DNA from: Hoeflea_A sp965228785
GTDB lineage: Bacteria > Pseudomonadota > Alphaproteobacteria > Rhizobiales > Rhizobiaceae
Direction: 5' to 3'
Length of the DNA stretch: 64,000 bases
Assembly (NCBI GenBank): GCA_965228785.1
Contig: CBDDIF010000002.1
Span: forward strand, 2,852,001-2,916,000
Shown here: positions 50,687 through 59,270 of the stretch, one piece after another
Position numbering within the stretch: position 1 is the stretch's first letter
Layout: each line of letters starts with the position of its first letter
Translations under genes and position numbers: made by a program
Notes under the pieces: model-generated
Told to the model about the DNA's origin: nothing
The model's input: the letters and a program-made list of their open reading frames with translations, nothing else
The model's database searches: none

Positions 50687-52842
50687 GCCGACGGCCGCTC
50701 CCTGAAGATCAGACGGCGGGACTCGCGCCGCGTCTGCAGCCAGTTGGTCAACCGCCGCCGTTGACGGTCGAGGAACCGTTCGAAACCGTTTGGATTGAAC
50801 ACGGTGTCGGCCTGGTAGAAGGACGGACACAGAACCGCAGCATCCGCTACCTCGCCACAATTGCCGCAACCGACACAGCTTTGGTCGATATGAGCGACCG
50901 GATCGTCGCGCAGCGGATCGTCAAGCTTCTTGACCGAGAGCGATGGGCATCCAGACAGGCGCATGCAGGCGTGGTCGCCGGTGCAGACATCCTCGTCGAC
51001 GCCGAAGCGCGGCTTGACCACCCGTTGACCGTTCTTGATTGCCTCGTTTTTCAGCGGCCGCTCGCGACGCTGCCGGTTGAGCATACATTCCGACGAGGCG
51101 ACGATGACCTTGGGGCCCTTCTCTTTGGTGGTCAGCGCTTCCTTCAGGGTTTTTGCCATCTTGCCGACATCGTAGGTGCGATCGATCTGGCGCACCCATT
51201 TGACGCCAACCCCCTTTACCGCCTCGGTGATGGGGTGCTTGGTCGATTTCGACCGGTTGTTGGCTCGCGATGACAGGATGTCCTGCCCACCGGTGGCAGC
51301 AGCATAATAATTGTCGACGACGACTATCACCCCGTCATTCTTGTTGAAGACGGCATTGCCGACTGACGAAGTCAGGCCGTTGTGCCAAAAACCGCCATCG
51401 CCGACGAAGGAGATCGAGCGGCGGTTGGCCTCGGGCGCATTGAAGGCCGATGCGGACGCCGGTCCCAACCCATAGCCCATGGTCGTGGCGCCGAGGCCGA
51501 ATGGCGGCATGATGGAAAACAGGTGGCAGCCGATATCCGAAGCGATGTAGTGCTCGCCCAGTTCCTCCTGCACCAATTTGGTGGCGGCAAATATCGGCCG
51601 TTCCGGACAGCCGGTGCAGAAACCCGGAGGCCGAGCCGGCACCACGGCAGCCAGGTCGCCGATATCGGGTGCATCGGGTTCGTTGGGTGCGCGATCCTGA
51701 TCCGACAGAAGGTCCGGGGCATGGTCGCGCATGAAAGAGCGCAGGCCGTCGAGCATGATCTGGCCGGTGAGCTCGCCGGCTTCCGGAAGCGGTCCCTTGC
51801 CCGCCAGTTTCGTGGTCGCGCCGTCGGCATAGAGCATCGCCGCGACGGCCTGCTGGATATAATCCGGGTGCCCCTCCTCGACGACAATCACGGCGTCCTT
51901 GCCCTTGCAGAAGCCGACAATCTCGTCGTCGAGCATCGGATAGGTCACGTTGAGCACGTGCAATGGCACCTGGGTCTCGCCGTAGAGATCGGCGAGGCCA
52001 AGTCGCTGCAGCGCCCGGATGACGCCGTTATACATGCCACCCTGCAAAATGATGCCGACCTTGGCCTTGTCCGGCCCGAAGGTCTCATTGAGCTTGTTGT
52101 CGCGAATATAGGCAATCGCAGCCGGCAGCCGCTTGGTGACCTTTTCCTGTTCGTGCAGGAAGGAAGCCGGCGGCAGGACGATCCGCTGTACATCGCGTCG
52201 CGGATTTTCCAGCGCTTCCGCCACGCTCATAACAGGGCGCTTGTTGTCTCGTGTCTCGAAACGGCCGTGGACGTGGCAGCCACGGATGCGCACCTGCAGC
52301 ATGACCGGCGTGTTGGAGGCTTCTGAGAGTTCGAAACCGTCGCCGACGGCCTTGACGATCGACGGCAGGTTGGGGCGCGGGTCGAGCAGCCAGACCTGGC
52401 TCTTCATGGCAAAGGCGTGGCTGCGCTCCTGCATGATCGAGGAACCTTCGCCATAATCCTCACCGACGATAATCAGGGCGCCTCCGGTCACACCGCCCGA
52501 AGACAGATTAGCCAGGGCGTCGGACGCGACATTGGTGCCGACCGTGGATTTAAAGGTGACGGCGCCACGGATCGGATAATGCACCGAAGCCGCGAGCATG
52601 GCGGTGGCCGCTGCCTCGGAAGCGCTCGCTTCGAAATGCACCCCGAGATCCGACAGGATATCCTGGGCATCGGCCAGCACATCCATCAGGTGGCTGATGG
52701 GCGCGCCCTGATAACCGCCGACATAGCCGACACCGTTTTCGAGCAGCGCCTTGGTGATGGCGAGAATGCCTTCGCCGTGGAAGACCTCGCCCTCCCCTTT
52801 CTTCAGCTTCTCGACTTCTTTTGCGAAAGACCTTTCGGCCAT
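50683..52842 (-). CDS. iorA: Indolepyruvate:ferredoxin oxidoreductase alpha subunit (ThDP, 4Fe-4S)
   Basis: The 719-residue protein has the PYR domain (GYVGGYQGAPISHLMDVLAD, catalytic Glu in HFEASASEAAATAMLA), the central segment GFCTGCPERPIFAATKL and the ThDP domain FVGDGGFWHNGLTSSVGNAV ending in DNYYAAATGGQ. The C-terminal ferredoxin part has Cys-rich CTGDHACMRLSGC and CVGCGNCGEVADAAVLC. It oxidatively decarboxylates aryl 2-oxoacids to aryl-acyl-CoA, reducing ferredoxin. It is encoded between the MarR regulator (28 bp away) and iorB and is divergent from the Rieske oxygenase operon. In that context isatinate (2-aminophenylglyoxylate) is an attractive substrate besides indole-3-pyruvate. Confidence 0.9.
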   Translation of the reverse strand: MAERSFAKEVEKLKKGEGEVFHGEGILAITKALLENGVGYVGGYQGAPISHLMDVLADAQDILSDLGVHFEASASEAAATAMLAASVHYPIRGAVTFKSTVGTNVASDALANLSSGGVTGGALIIVGEDYGEGSSIMQERSHAFAMKSQVWLLDPRPNLPSIVKAVGDGFELSEASNTPVMLQVRIRGCHVHGRFETRDNKRPVMSVAEALENPRRDVQRIVLPPASFLHEQEKVTKRLPAAIAYIRDNKLNETFGPDKAKVGIILQGGMYNGVIRALQRLGLADLYGETQVPLHVLNVTYPMLDDEIVGFCKGKDAVIVVEEGHPDYIQQAVAAMLYADGATTKLAGKGPLPEAGELTGQIMLDGLRSFMRDHAPDLLSDQDRAPNEPDAPDIGDLAAVVPARPPGFCTGCPERPIFAATKLVQEELGEHYIASDIGCHLFSIMPPFGLGATTMGYGLGPASASAFNAPEANRRSISFVGDGGFWHNGLTSSVGNAVFNKNDGVIVVVDNYYAAATGGQDILSSRANNRSKSTKHPITEAVKGVGVKWVRQIDRTYDVGKMAKTLKEALTTKEKGPKVIVASSECMLNRQRRERPLKNEAIKNGQRVVKPRFGVDEDVCTGDHACMRLSGCPSLSVKKLDDPLRDDPVAHIDQSCVGCGNCGEVADAAVLCPSFYQADTVFNPNGFERFLDRQRRRLTNWLQTRRESRRLIFRERPSA

Positions 52843-52869
52843 GATCGTCCTCCTCGGTTCCGACCGGCG

Positions 52870-53370
52870 TCAGAAATCGTGTTTGCGGATGTTGCGCAGC
52901 ACCTTCTGCAGCGTGGCGACGAAACGATCATGCTCGTCTGCCGGGATGCCCGCAAACATCGTGTTGTAGGAATCGGCGAACATCGGCCACACGTCCTGGA
53001 ACCGTTGCCTGCCGCCATCGGTAATGTGAATGTGGCGCACCCGGCTGTCGCTTTCGTTCGCCTCGCGACGGATCAGCCCTTCGGCCTCCATGGCGTCGAG
53101 CGTGCGGCTCAAGGTGGACTGCTCGATCACCGCATAGACCGCGAGTTCATTGGTGCGTAGACCGTCGACCACGGACAGCACGGCCAGCGTGCGCATCTTG
53201 ACCACCGACTGGCCGGCGGCGCCAAGATGCTCTTGAAGGCTCTGGTTGTAGCGCCCCATGATCCGGTTCAGGAGGTAAGGCGCAAAGTGCTGCAGGCCGA
53301 TCTCGCCCAGGGTTTTGGGAGATTCGATCCCGGAAAAGTCCTCCGCGGCGAGCGCCGTGTTTTCCTTCAT
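52870..53370 (-). CDS. MarR-family transcriptional regulator
   Basis: The 166-residue protein has the MarR winged helix (SVVDGLRTNELAVYAVIEQS, TLSRTLDAMEAEGLIRREAN, DSRVRHIHITDGGRQRF wing) between dimerisation helices. It heads an operon with iorA and iorB and faces the Rieske oxygenase operon across about 300 bp of A/T-rich DNA with several palindromes, one just upstream of a good promoter. Repression relieved by an aromatic acid is the usual MarR mode; MarR proteins control auxin (iad-type) degradation loci in other Proteobacteria, which fits the gene content here. Confidence 0.9.
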   Translation of the reverse strand: MKENTALAAEDFSGIESPKTLGEIGLQHFAPYLLNRIMGRYNQSLQEHLGAAGQSVVKMRTLAVLSVVDGLRTNELAVYAVIEQSTLSRTLDAMEAEGLIRREANESDSRVRHIHITDGGRQRFQDVWPMFADSYNTMFAGIPADEHDRFVATLQKVLRNIRKHDF

Positions 53371-53450
53371 CCCGAACTCTCATTTCGTCGCTGCTGGCGG
53401 CCCCGATAACGGGCCTGGCGACAAGACTTCCGAAGGATGGGCTATTTTGA

Positions 53451-53471
53451 TTGCAATTGCAATTATAATTG
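53451..53471. promoter_or_regulatory. Overlapping palindromes, likely MarR operator 1
   Basis: TTGCAATTGCAA (53451-53462) and CAATTATAATTG (53460-53471) are both perfect 12-bp palindromes and overlap by 3 bp, in the intergenic region about 80 bp upstream of the MarR gene start. MarR dimers bind A/T-rich palindromes of this size. Binding is inferred from position and symmetry. Confidence 0.55.
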
Positions 53472-53591
53472 TTTCAACAGGACCGACTCCCTTTCCGGTT
53501 CTTTTGAGGTTTGTGCCTGCAATAAGCCCAAAATGCGGTAATTCTGGCGCAAAACCGCCTATTCTCAACAGATCGAAAATAGATGCATATG

Positions 53592-53606
53592 AAATATTTT
53601 ATATTT
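53592..53606. promoter_or_regulatory. A/T palindrome just upstream of the oxygenase promoter
   Basis: AAATAT (53592-53597) and ATATTT (53601-53606) flank TTT, ending 5 bp before a -35 element. The site could be a second MarR operator or an UP element of the promoter. Confidence 0.35.
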
Positions 53607-53611
53607 AAAAC

Positions 53612-53640
53612 TTGACGGGCTGAGAGCCTTCACGCATAGT
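53612..53640 (+). promoter_or_regulatory. Sigma-70-type promoter of the Rieske oxygenase operon
   Basis: TTGACG (53612-53617) and CATAGT (53635-53640) are separated by exactly 17 bp. The predicted transcription start is about 20 bp upstream of the first start codon at 53668, leaving a short leader that includes GGAGAGA. Confidence 0.55.
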
Positions 53641-53667
53641 TTGATCACGGCCACTGCGGAGAGACAA

Positions 53668-54633
53668 ATGCCCGACCTCAGGCTCGTCGTCAAACAGAGC
53701 GAAGCCGCCACGCCGCTCATCAAAATGATCACCCTGGCGGCTGCAGATGGCAACCCGTTGCCGGATTACAGTGCCGGATCGCATATCCGCGTGCAACTGC
53801 CGGATGGCACCGACCGGCCTTATTCGTTGGTCAACACCGAGCCGTCCTCGTCGGCAACGCAGGCGCCCCAGACCTACCGGCTCGGCGTGCGCCTTGAGGA
53901 AGACAGCGCCGGCGGCTCGAAATACATGCACGGTCTGTCGGCGGGCGATGAGATCGTGACTTCGGAGCCGCTCAACCAGTTCGGTCTCACCGACGACACC
54001 GCGGACATTGTTCTGGTTGCTGGCGGCATTGGCATTACCCCCATCCTGTCCATGGCCAGCGAACTGAAGGCCGCCACCCGGCCATTCAAGTTCCACTACG
54101 CGGGCCGGTCACGGTCGGCCCTTGCCTTCGTCGACCCGTTGACTGCAGTGTGCGGAGATGCGCTAACCATCCATTGTGACGACGAACCGGACACGGCCAT
54201 CAATCTGGACGCGCTTGTCGACGCGCTGCAGCCTGGCAATCATGTCTATGTGTGTGGCCCCCGCGGCATGATCGAGGCAGTACGCGAGCGGGCCCACGCG
54301 CGCGGGTTCGACAAGGACCACGTGCATTTCGAGTTATTCAGCAAGCACGACGAACAGGTGGAAGGCGGCGCGTTCGAGGTCGAGATCAGCTCGACCGGAC
54401 AGGTTTTCACGGTGCCGCCGCACCGCACCATCATCGAAGTTCTGGAAGAGGCCGGCATCGACCTGATCTACGACTGCCAGCGTGGCGATTGCGGCATCTG
54501 CCAGACGGCGGTGCTCGACGGAATTCCCGACCATCGCGACGTCATCTTGACCGACGACGAGCGGGCTGAGAACAATGTCATGCAGATCTGCGTTTCGCGG
54601 GCAAAATCGGATCGACTGGTCCTCGACCTTTAA
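53668..54633 (+). CDS. Oxygenase reductase: FNR-type flavoprotein with C-terminal [2Fe-2S]
   Basis: The ATG at 53668 has GGAGAGA upstream and is preferred to a TTG at 53641. The 321-residue protein has the phthalate-dioxygenase-reductase order: flavin-binding RPYSLVNTEPSS, NAD-binding GGIGITPILSMASEL and CGPRGMIEA, then a plant-type ferredoxin domain with the cluster ligands in YDCQRGDCGICQ and a last Cys near the C-terminus (MQICVSRAK). It transfers electrons from NADH to the Rieske oxygenase encoded 14 bp downstream. It is the first gene of a tightly packed operon that runs to 62041. Confidence 0.92.
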   Translation: MPDLRLVVKQSEAATPLIKMITLAAADGNPLPDYSAGSHIRVQLPDGTDRPYSLVNTEPSSSATQAPQTYRLGVRLEEDSAGGSKYMHGLSAGDEIVTSEPLNQFGLTDDTADIVLVAGGIGITPILSMASELKAATRPFKFHYAGRSRSALAFVDPLTAVCGDALTIHCDDEPDTAINLDALVDALQPGNHVYVCGPRGMIEAVRERAHARGFDKDHVHFELFSKHDEQVEGGAFEVEISSTGQVFTVPPHRTIIEVLEEAGIDLIYDCQRGDCGICQTAVLDGIPDHRDVILTDDERAENNVMQICVSRAKSDRLVLDL

Positions 54634-54647
54634 CGGGAGGGTAGACA

Positions 54648-55982
54648 ATGGGACGCTACAGCGGCAATCCGGCGGCCATCAATGCGCTGGTTCAGCCGAC
54701 GCAGGTGCATCGCGACGTCTATATCGACGAAGAGGTGTTCGAGCTCGAAATGAAGCACCTGTTCGCCAACGCCTGGATTTTTGTCGGACATGACAGCCAG
54801 GTGCCGAACCCGGGCGACTATTTCGCAACCGAGATCGGCAAGCAGCCGGTGCTGATGGCGCGCCATACCAATGGCGACGTCAACGTCATGTACAATCGCT
54901 GCCCGCACAAGGGCACCAAGATCGTCATCGACCGGGAAGGCAACACGGGCAAATTCTTTCGCTGCCCCTATCACGCCTGGTCGTTCAAAACCGACGGCTG
55001 CCTTTTGGCGATCCCTCTGAAGAAGGGATACAAGGACACTGGCCTTGAAGAGACCGAAGCGGCCAAGGGGCTGGCGCAGGTCGGCGCGGCGCACAACTAT
55101 CGCGGTTTCGTCTTTGCCCGGCTCAACAAGGAAGGGCCGAGTTTCGAGGAATTCTTCGGCGGCTCACTGAGTTCCTTGGACAACATGATCGACCGGTCGC
55201 CGGTCGGACGCCTGGAAGTGGCCGGACCGCCGTTGCGCTACATGCACCAGTGCAACTGGAAAATGCTGGTCGAGAACCAGACCGATACCTGCCACCCGAT
55301 GGTGGCGCACGAAAGCTCCGCCGGGACGGCGGTCAAACTCTGGGAATCTCTGAACAAGCCGGCCGACGCCCCGAAACCGATGGCGGTCGAGGTGATTGCT
55401 CCTTTCATGTCGCCCTATGAATTCATGGAAGGCATGGGCATCCGCACCTGGCCGAACGGTCACGGCCATACCGGTGTGCACCACTCCATCCATTCCGACT
55501 ATTCCGCCATACCAGGCTATTTCGACCAGATGGTCGAGGCCTATGGCGAAGAGCGCGCCAAGGCGATCCTCGACGAGAACCGCCACAACACGGTCTATTT
55601 CCCCAACATCATGATCAAGGGACCGATCCAGCAGCTTCGGATCTTCATTCCGCTGGCGGCCAACAAGACCCTGGTGGAGAGTTACATCTACCGGCTGGTC
55701 GATGCGCCCGACATGCTTCTGGAACGCACCGCCATGTACAACCGGCTGATCAACGCGCCGACCTCGGTCGTCGGCCATGACGATCTAGAAATGTACGAGC
55801 GCGCGCAGGAAGGGCTTCATGCCGACGGGCTCGAATGGGTCAATATCCAGCGGCTCTACGAGGAGGGTGAAACCTTCGACGACGAAGCCGTCGAAAACGG
55901 CACCACCGAGCGCCAGATGCGCAATCAGTTCCACGCCTGGGCCAAGTACATGACGTTGACCATGGAAGGGGCTAGTCAATGA
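54648..55982 (+). CDS. Rieske aromatic-ring-hydroxylating oxygenase, alpha subunit
   Basis: The 444-residue subunit has a GGGAGG site. Rieske ligands are C85-P-H87 and C106-P-Y-H109, and the mononuclear iron site is in NQTDTCHPMVAHESS (the two His with a later Asp). It forms a heteromeric oxygenase with the beta subunit whose start overlaps its stop (ATGA). In indole-3-acetate degradation clusters a Rieske oxygenase of this two-subunit type dioxygenates the indole ring to give dioxindole-3-acetate. The isatin-hydrolase-like gene in the same operon supports that substrate, although the sequence alone cannot prove it. Confidence 0.92.
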   Translation: MGRYSGNPAAINALVQPTQVHRDVYIDEEVFELEMKHLFANAWIFVGHDSQVPNPGDYFATEIGKQPVLMARHTNGDVNVMYNRCPHKGTKIVIDREGNTGKFFRCPYHAWSFKTDGCLLAIPLKKGYKDTGLEETEAAKGLAQVGAAHNYRGFVFARLNKEGPSFEEFFGGSLSSLDNMIDRSPVGRLEVAGPPLRYMHQCNWKMLVENQTDTCHPMVAHESSAGTAVKLWESLNKPADAPKPMAVEVIAPFMSPYEFMEGMGIRTWPNGHGHTGVHHSIHSDYSAIPGYFDQMVEAYGEERAKAILDENRHNTVYFPNIMIKGPIQQLRIFIPLAANKTLVESYIYRLVDAPDMLLERTAMYNRLINAPTSVVGHDDLEMYERAQEGLHADGLEWVNIQRLYEEGETFDDEAVENGTTERQMRNQFHAWAKYMTLTMEGASQ

Positions 55983-56461
55983 GCTTCCCGACCCGTGATG
56001 ACCTGATTGACTATGTTTATGAAGAAGCCCGGATGATTGATGACGGGCGCTTCGATGAGTGGCTGTCGCTGTGGACGGAGGACGGCTACTACTGGATGCC
56101 GCTCGACTACAAACAGGAGGACCCGAAACTCGTCACCTCGCTGATGTATGAGGACGAGTTTTTGCGCAAGCTGCGGGTCGAGCGCCTGAAGGGCGAGCGG
56201 ACGTTTTCACAGAAACCGAAAAGCCGCTGTCACCATGTGTTGCAGCGTCCCTTCGTCGATCTCATGGACCACGACAATGGGCTATTCGTCACCCATACGC
56301 CGTTTCACTATGTCGAGACGCGGCTGGACGAACAGTTTCTGCTTGCCGCCAATGCTCGCCACGAGTTGGTGCTTCAGGACGGCGCTCTGAAAATGCATCT
56401 GAAGCGGGTCGACTTGCTCAATTGCGATGCCTCATTCGGCAACATCCAGCTGTTCCTTTAG
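55979..56461 (+). CDS. Rieske oxygenase, beta subunit
   Basis: The 160-residue protein is a SnoaL-like small subunit of ring-hydroxylating dioxygenases: LIDYVYEEARMIDDGRFDEW near the start, LWTEDGYYWMPLDY, and the C-terminal LKRVDLLNCDASFGNIQLFL. It is structural, completing the alpha3beta3 oxygenase, and has no metal site. Its ATG overlaps the alpha-subunit stop, ensuring matched production. It ends 5 bp before the CoA-ligase gene. Confidence 0.92.
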   Translation: MSFPTRDDLIDYVYEEARMIDDGRFDEWLSLWTEDGYYWMPLDYKQEDPKLVTSLMYEDEFLRKLRVERLKGERTFSQKPKSRCHHVLQRPFVDLMDHDNGLFVTHTPFHYVETRLDEQFLLAANARHELVLQDGALKMHLKRVDLLNCDASFGNIQLFL

Positions 56462-56466
56462 GCACG

Positions 56467-58098
56467 ATGACAGAGCAAGCGAAATCGGACGGCAGCGTCT
56501 ACGAACGGTTCGCCGCTGCGGCCGGCCGCTGGCCTGAGCGGCCGTTTCTCAATGTTATGCCGGAAACCGCCGATGCCTACGGCATTGCTTCGGGCGAGAT
56601 CACTTATGGCGATGCGCTTGCGCAGATCGAGGCCCTTCGCGATGCCTATGCCGCGGCCGGCTACCAGTGCGGCGCCCGGGTGATGATGCTGCTCGAAAAC
56701 CGGCCCGCATACGTGCTGCACTGGTTTGCGCTCAATGCGCTCGGCCTTTCTGTCGTACCGGTCAATCCGGACCTGCAGGCTGCGGAGCTAGACTATCTTT
56801 CCGGTCATGCCGAACCGGTCCTGGCGCTTGCAACGGAAAGCCGCAGCCAAGACCTCGAAGCTGCCAGTCGCAGGAGTGGAGTGAATTTTCCGGTCATCGT
56901 GCCCGGCATGGATCTGCCGCGTCTCGTAGGTGGAGACGCCGCGGCAGCCGATCCGTCGCCTGACACGGAAGCGGCTATGCTCTACACCTCCGGCACCACC
57001 GGAAACCCAAAGGGCTGCATCCTCTCCAACACGTATTTCCTCAACTCCGGCGACTGGTATGCGACGATCGACGGTGTCTGTGCTCTGACTGAGGACGGTG
57101 AGCGGATGATCACACCGCTGCCGATGTTCCACATGAACGCCATGGCCTGCTCGCTGATCGGCATGGTGACCGTCGGCGGCTGCCTGACCGTGCTCGACCG
57201 GTTCCACCCGCGCACCTGGTGGGACAGCGTGCGCGAAAGCCGCGCCACCTGCCTGCATTATCTTGGCGTCATGCCGTCCATCCTGATGAAGGCCGACGCA
57301 CGGCCCGACGATCGCCAGCATTCGGTTCGCTTCGGCTTTGGCGCCGGCATCGATCCGAAACTGCAGATCCCCTTCGAGGAACGTTTCGGTATTCCGCTGG
57401 TCGAGGGCTGGGCGATGACCGAAACCGGCCTTGGCGCGACCATCACCGCCAACCGCGAACCGCGAAAACGCGGAGTCAGTTGTCTTGGCGTGCCGGCTCC
57501 GAATGTCGAGGCGCGCATCATGGCCGATGACGGCCGGGAAGCTGGCGCTGACGAACCCGGCGAGTTGCTGGTGCGTCACGCCGGCGACGATCCGCGCTTC
57601 GGGTTCTTCACCGCCTACTACAAGGACCCGGACGCCACGGCGGAAGCCTGGGAAGGCGGCTGGTTCCACACCGGCGATATCGTGCGTCGCGACGCCGACG
57701 GCTACTTCTTCTTCGTCGACCGCAAGAAGAACGTCATCCGCCGCAGCGGCGAGAACATCGCGGCGGTCGAGGTCGAAACAATCCTGATGCAGCACCCGGA
57801 GATCAAGGCAGCCGCTGCCGCGCCAGCGCCAGACGCATTGCGCGGCGACGAGGTCTTTGTCTGCCTGGTCGTCGCGGGCGATCGCTCGGAAGACCGCGCA
57901 CGGTCAATCGTTTCCTGGTGCCTGGAGCAGATGGCCTATTACAAAGCGCCCGGCTATGTCGCCTTTGTCGACCAGTTGCCGTTGACGGCGACACAGAAAA
58001 TCCAGCGTGGCGTGCTCAAGGCCGAGGTCAAGCGCCTGCTTGACGACAATGCTGCCTTCGATACGCGCGCCATGAAAAAGCGGCTGGTCTCCACGTGA
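56467..58098 (+). CDS. AMP-forming acyl-CoA synthetase (aryl/heteroaryl acid)
   Basis: The start is the ATG at 56467, giving 543 residues. ANL-family motifs are present in order: MLYTSGTTGNPKG (P-loop), PLPMFHMNAMACS, EGWAMTETGLG, GWFHTGDIVRRDADGYFFFVDRKKN and a final C-terminal Lys in ATQKIQRG that would catalyse adenylation. It converts a carboxylic acid to its CoA ester at the expense of ATP. In this operon the acid is most simply the product of the Rieske oxygenase (dioxindole-3-acetate) or indole-3-acetate itself. It is followed by an overlapping thiolase-like gene. Confidence 0.9.
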   Translation: MTEQAKSDGSVYERFAAAAGRWPERPFLNVMPETADAYGIASGEITYGDALAQIEALRDAYAAAGYQCGARVMMLLENRPAYVLHWFALNALGLSVVPVNPDLQAAELDYLSGHAEPVLALATESRSQDLEAASRRSGVNFPVIVPGMDLPRLVGGDAAAADPSPDTEAAMLYTSGTTGNPKGCILSNTYFLNSGDWYATIDGVCALTEDGERMITPLPMFHMNAMACSLIGMVTVGGCLTVLDRFHPRTWWDSVRESRATCLHYLGVMPSILMKADARPDDRQHSVRFGFGAGIDPKLQIPFEERFGIPLVEGWAMTETGLGATITANREPRKRGVSCLGVPAPNVEARIMADDGREAGADEPGELLVRHAGDDPRFGFFTAYYKDPDATAEAWEGGWFHTGDIVRRDADGYFFFVDRKKNVIRRSGENIAAVEVETILMQHPEIKAAAAAPAPDALRGDEVFVCLVVAGDRSEDRARSIVSWCLEQMAYYKAPGYVAFVDQLPLTATQKIQRGVLKAEVKRLLDDNAAFDTRAMKKRLVST

Positions 58099-59270
58099 GC
58101 GGACGGCGCCAGGCCTATGACGGCGTCGTGATGGCGGTACCTGTCACTGTGCCCTATGCACGTTTTTCCAAGGAAACGGCGCACTGGTGGATCGCCCGGG
58201 CCTTGCGCCAGTTGCTGAGCGATGCCGGCCTGACGATCGGCGACGTGGATGGGCTTTCCGTTTCCAGCTTCTCACTGTTTCCGGACACGGCCGTCGGCCT
58301 GACCCAGCATCTGGGCCTGACGCCGCGCTGGCTCGACCATATCCCGTTCGGTGGCGCCAGCGGGGTTGCCGCCCTGCGGCGCGCCGCAAGGGCCGTACAG
58401 GCGGGTGACGCCGATATCGTTGCTTGCGTTTCCGGCGATACCAACCAGGTAGACAGTTTCCGGCGTATGTTGTCGAGCTTCAGCCGCTTCGCCCAGGATG
58501 CCTCTTACCCATATGGCTCCGGCGGTCCCAATGCCTGCTTCGCCCTGCTCACCGACCATTACATGCGGACCTACGGCGCGACGCGCGAGGATTTCGGGGC
58601 CATTTGCGTCGCCCAGCGTGACAATGCATTGAAATACCCGCACGCCGTCATGAAGAAGCCGCTGACCCTCGAACAGTATATGGACGCCAGGCCGATCTCG
58701 GATCCGATCCACCTGTTCGACTGCGTCATGCCCGTTGCCGGCGCCGAGGCCTTTCTGGTGATGCGCGAGGATGATGCACGGGCCGCCAATCTCAAGCACG
58801 CGCGGATTCTGGCGACCATCGAACGCCACAACGCCTTTCCCGATGATCCCATCCAGATGCGTGGCGGCTGGGTGATGGATGTGGACGAACTTTATGCCAT
58901 GGCCGGTGCCGGACCGGAGGCCATCGACGTCATGCAAACCTATGACGACTATCCGGTGATCGTCATGATGCAGTTCGAGGATCTCGGTTTCTGCGCCAAG
59001 GGCGAAGGTCCGCAATTCGTGCGCGACCGGGACCTGACCATCGGCGGCGATTTTCCGCACAACACGTCGGGCGGGCAGCTCTCTGCCGGCCAGGCGGGCG
59101 CAGCCGGCGGCTATATCGGCATGACCGAAGCACTACGTCAGGTGACGGGTGCGGCGGGTCCGACACAGGTGAACGATGCCCAAACCGCCCTCGTCTCGGG
59201 CTTCGGCATGATCAATTACGACCGCGGCCTGTGTTCGGGCGCGGCCATCATCGGCGGAGACGGGCCATGA
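58095..59270 (+). CDS. Thiolase-fold protein lacking the catalytic Cys and His (Ltp2-like, possible retro-aldolase)
   Basis: The GTG start overlaps the preceding stop; the product has 391 residues. It has the double thiolase fold but the active site is changed. The nucleophile motif C-A-S-G is G87-A-S-G (PFGGASGVAAL), and the GHPxGATG His motif is GQAGAAGG. Only the late Cys motif is kept (GLCSGAAIIGG). Thiolytic or condensing chemistry is therefore unlikely. Thiolase-like proteins of this kind with a DUF35 partner, such as Ltp2, are retro-aldolases that split beta-hydroxyacyl-CoA. The next gene encodes exactly such a DUF35 domain. Cleavage of dioxindole-3-acetyl-CoA to isatin and acetyl-CoA is the hypothesis I favour. 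Confidence 0.85.
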   Translation: MSGRRQAYDGVVMAVPVTVPYARFSKETAHWWIARALRQLLSDAGLTIGDVDGLSVSSFSLFPDTAVGLTQHLGLTPRWLDHIPFGGASGVAALRRAARAVQAGDADIVACVSGDTNQVDSFRRMLSSFSRFAQDASYPYGSGGPNACFALLTDHYMRTYGATREDFGAICVAQRDNALKYPHAVMKKPLTLEQYMDARPISDPIHLFDCVMPVAGAEAFLVMREDDARAANLKHARILATIERHNAFPDDPIQMRGGWVMDVDELYAMAGAGPEAIDVMQTYDDYPVIVMMQFEDLGFCAKGEGPQFVRDRDLTIGGDFPHNTSGGQLSAGQAGAAGGYIGMTEALRQVTGAAGPTQVNDAQTALVSGFGMINYDRGLCSGAAIIGGDGP

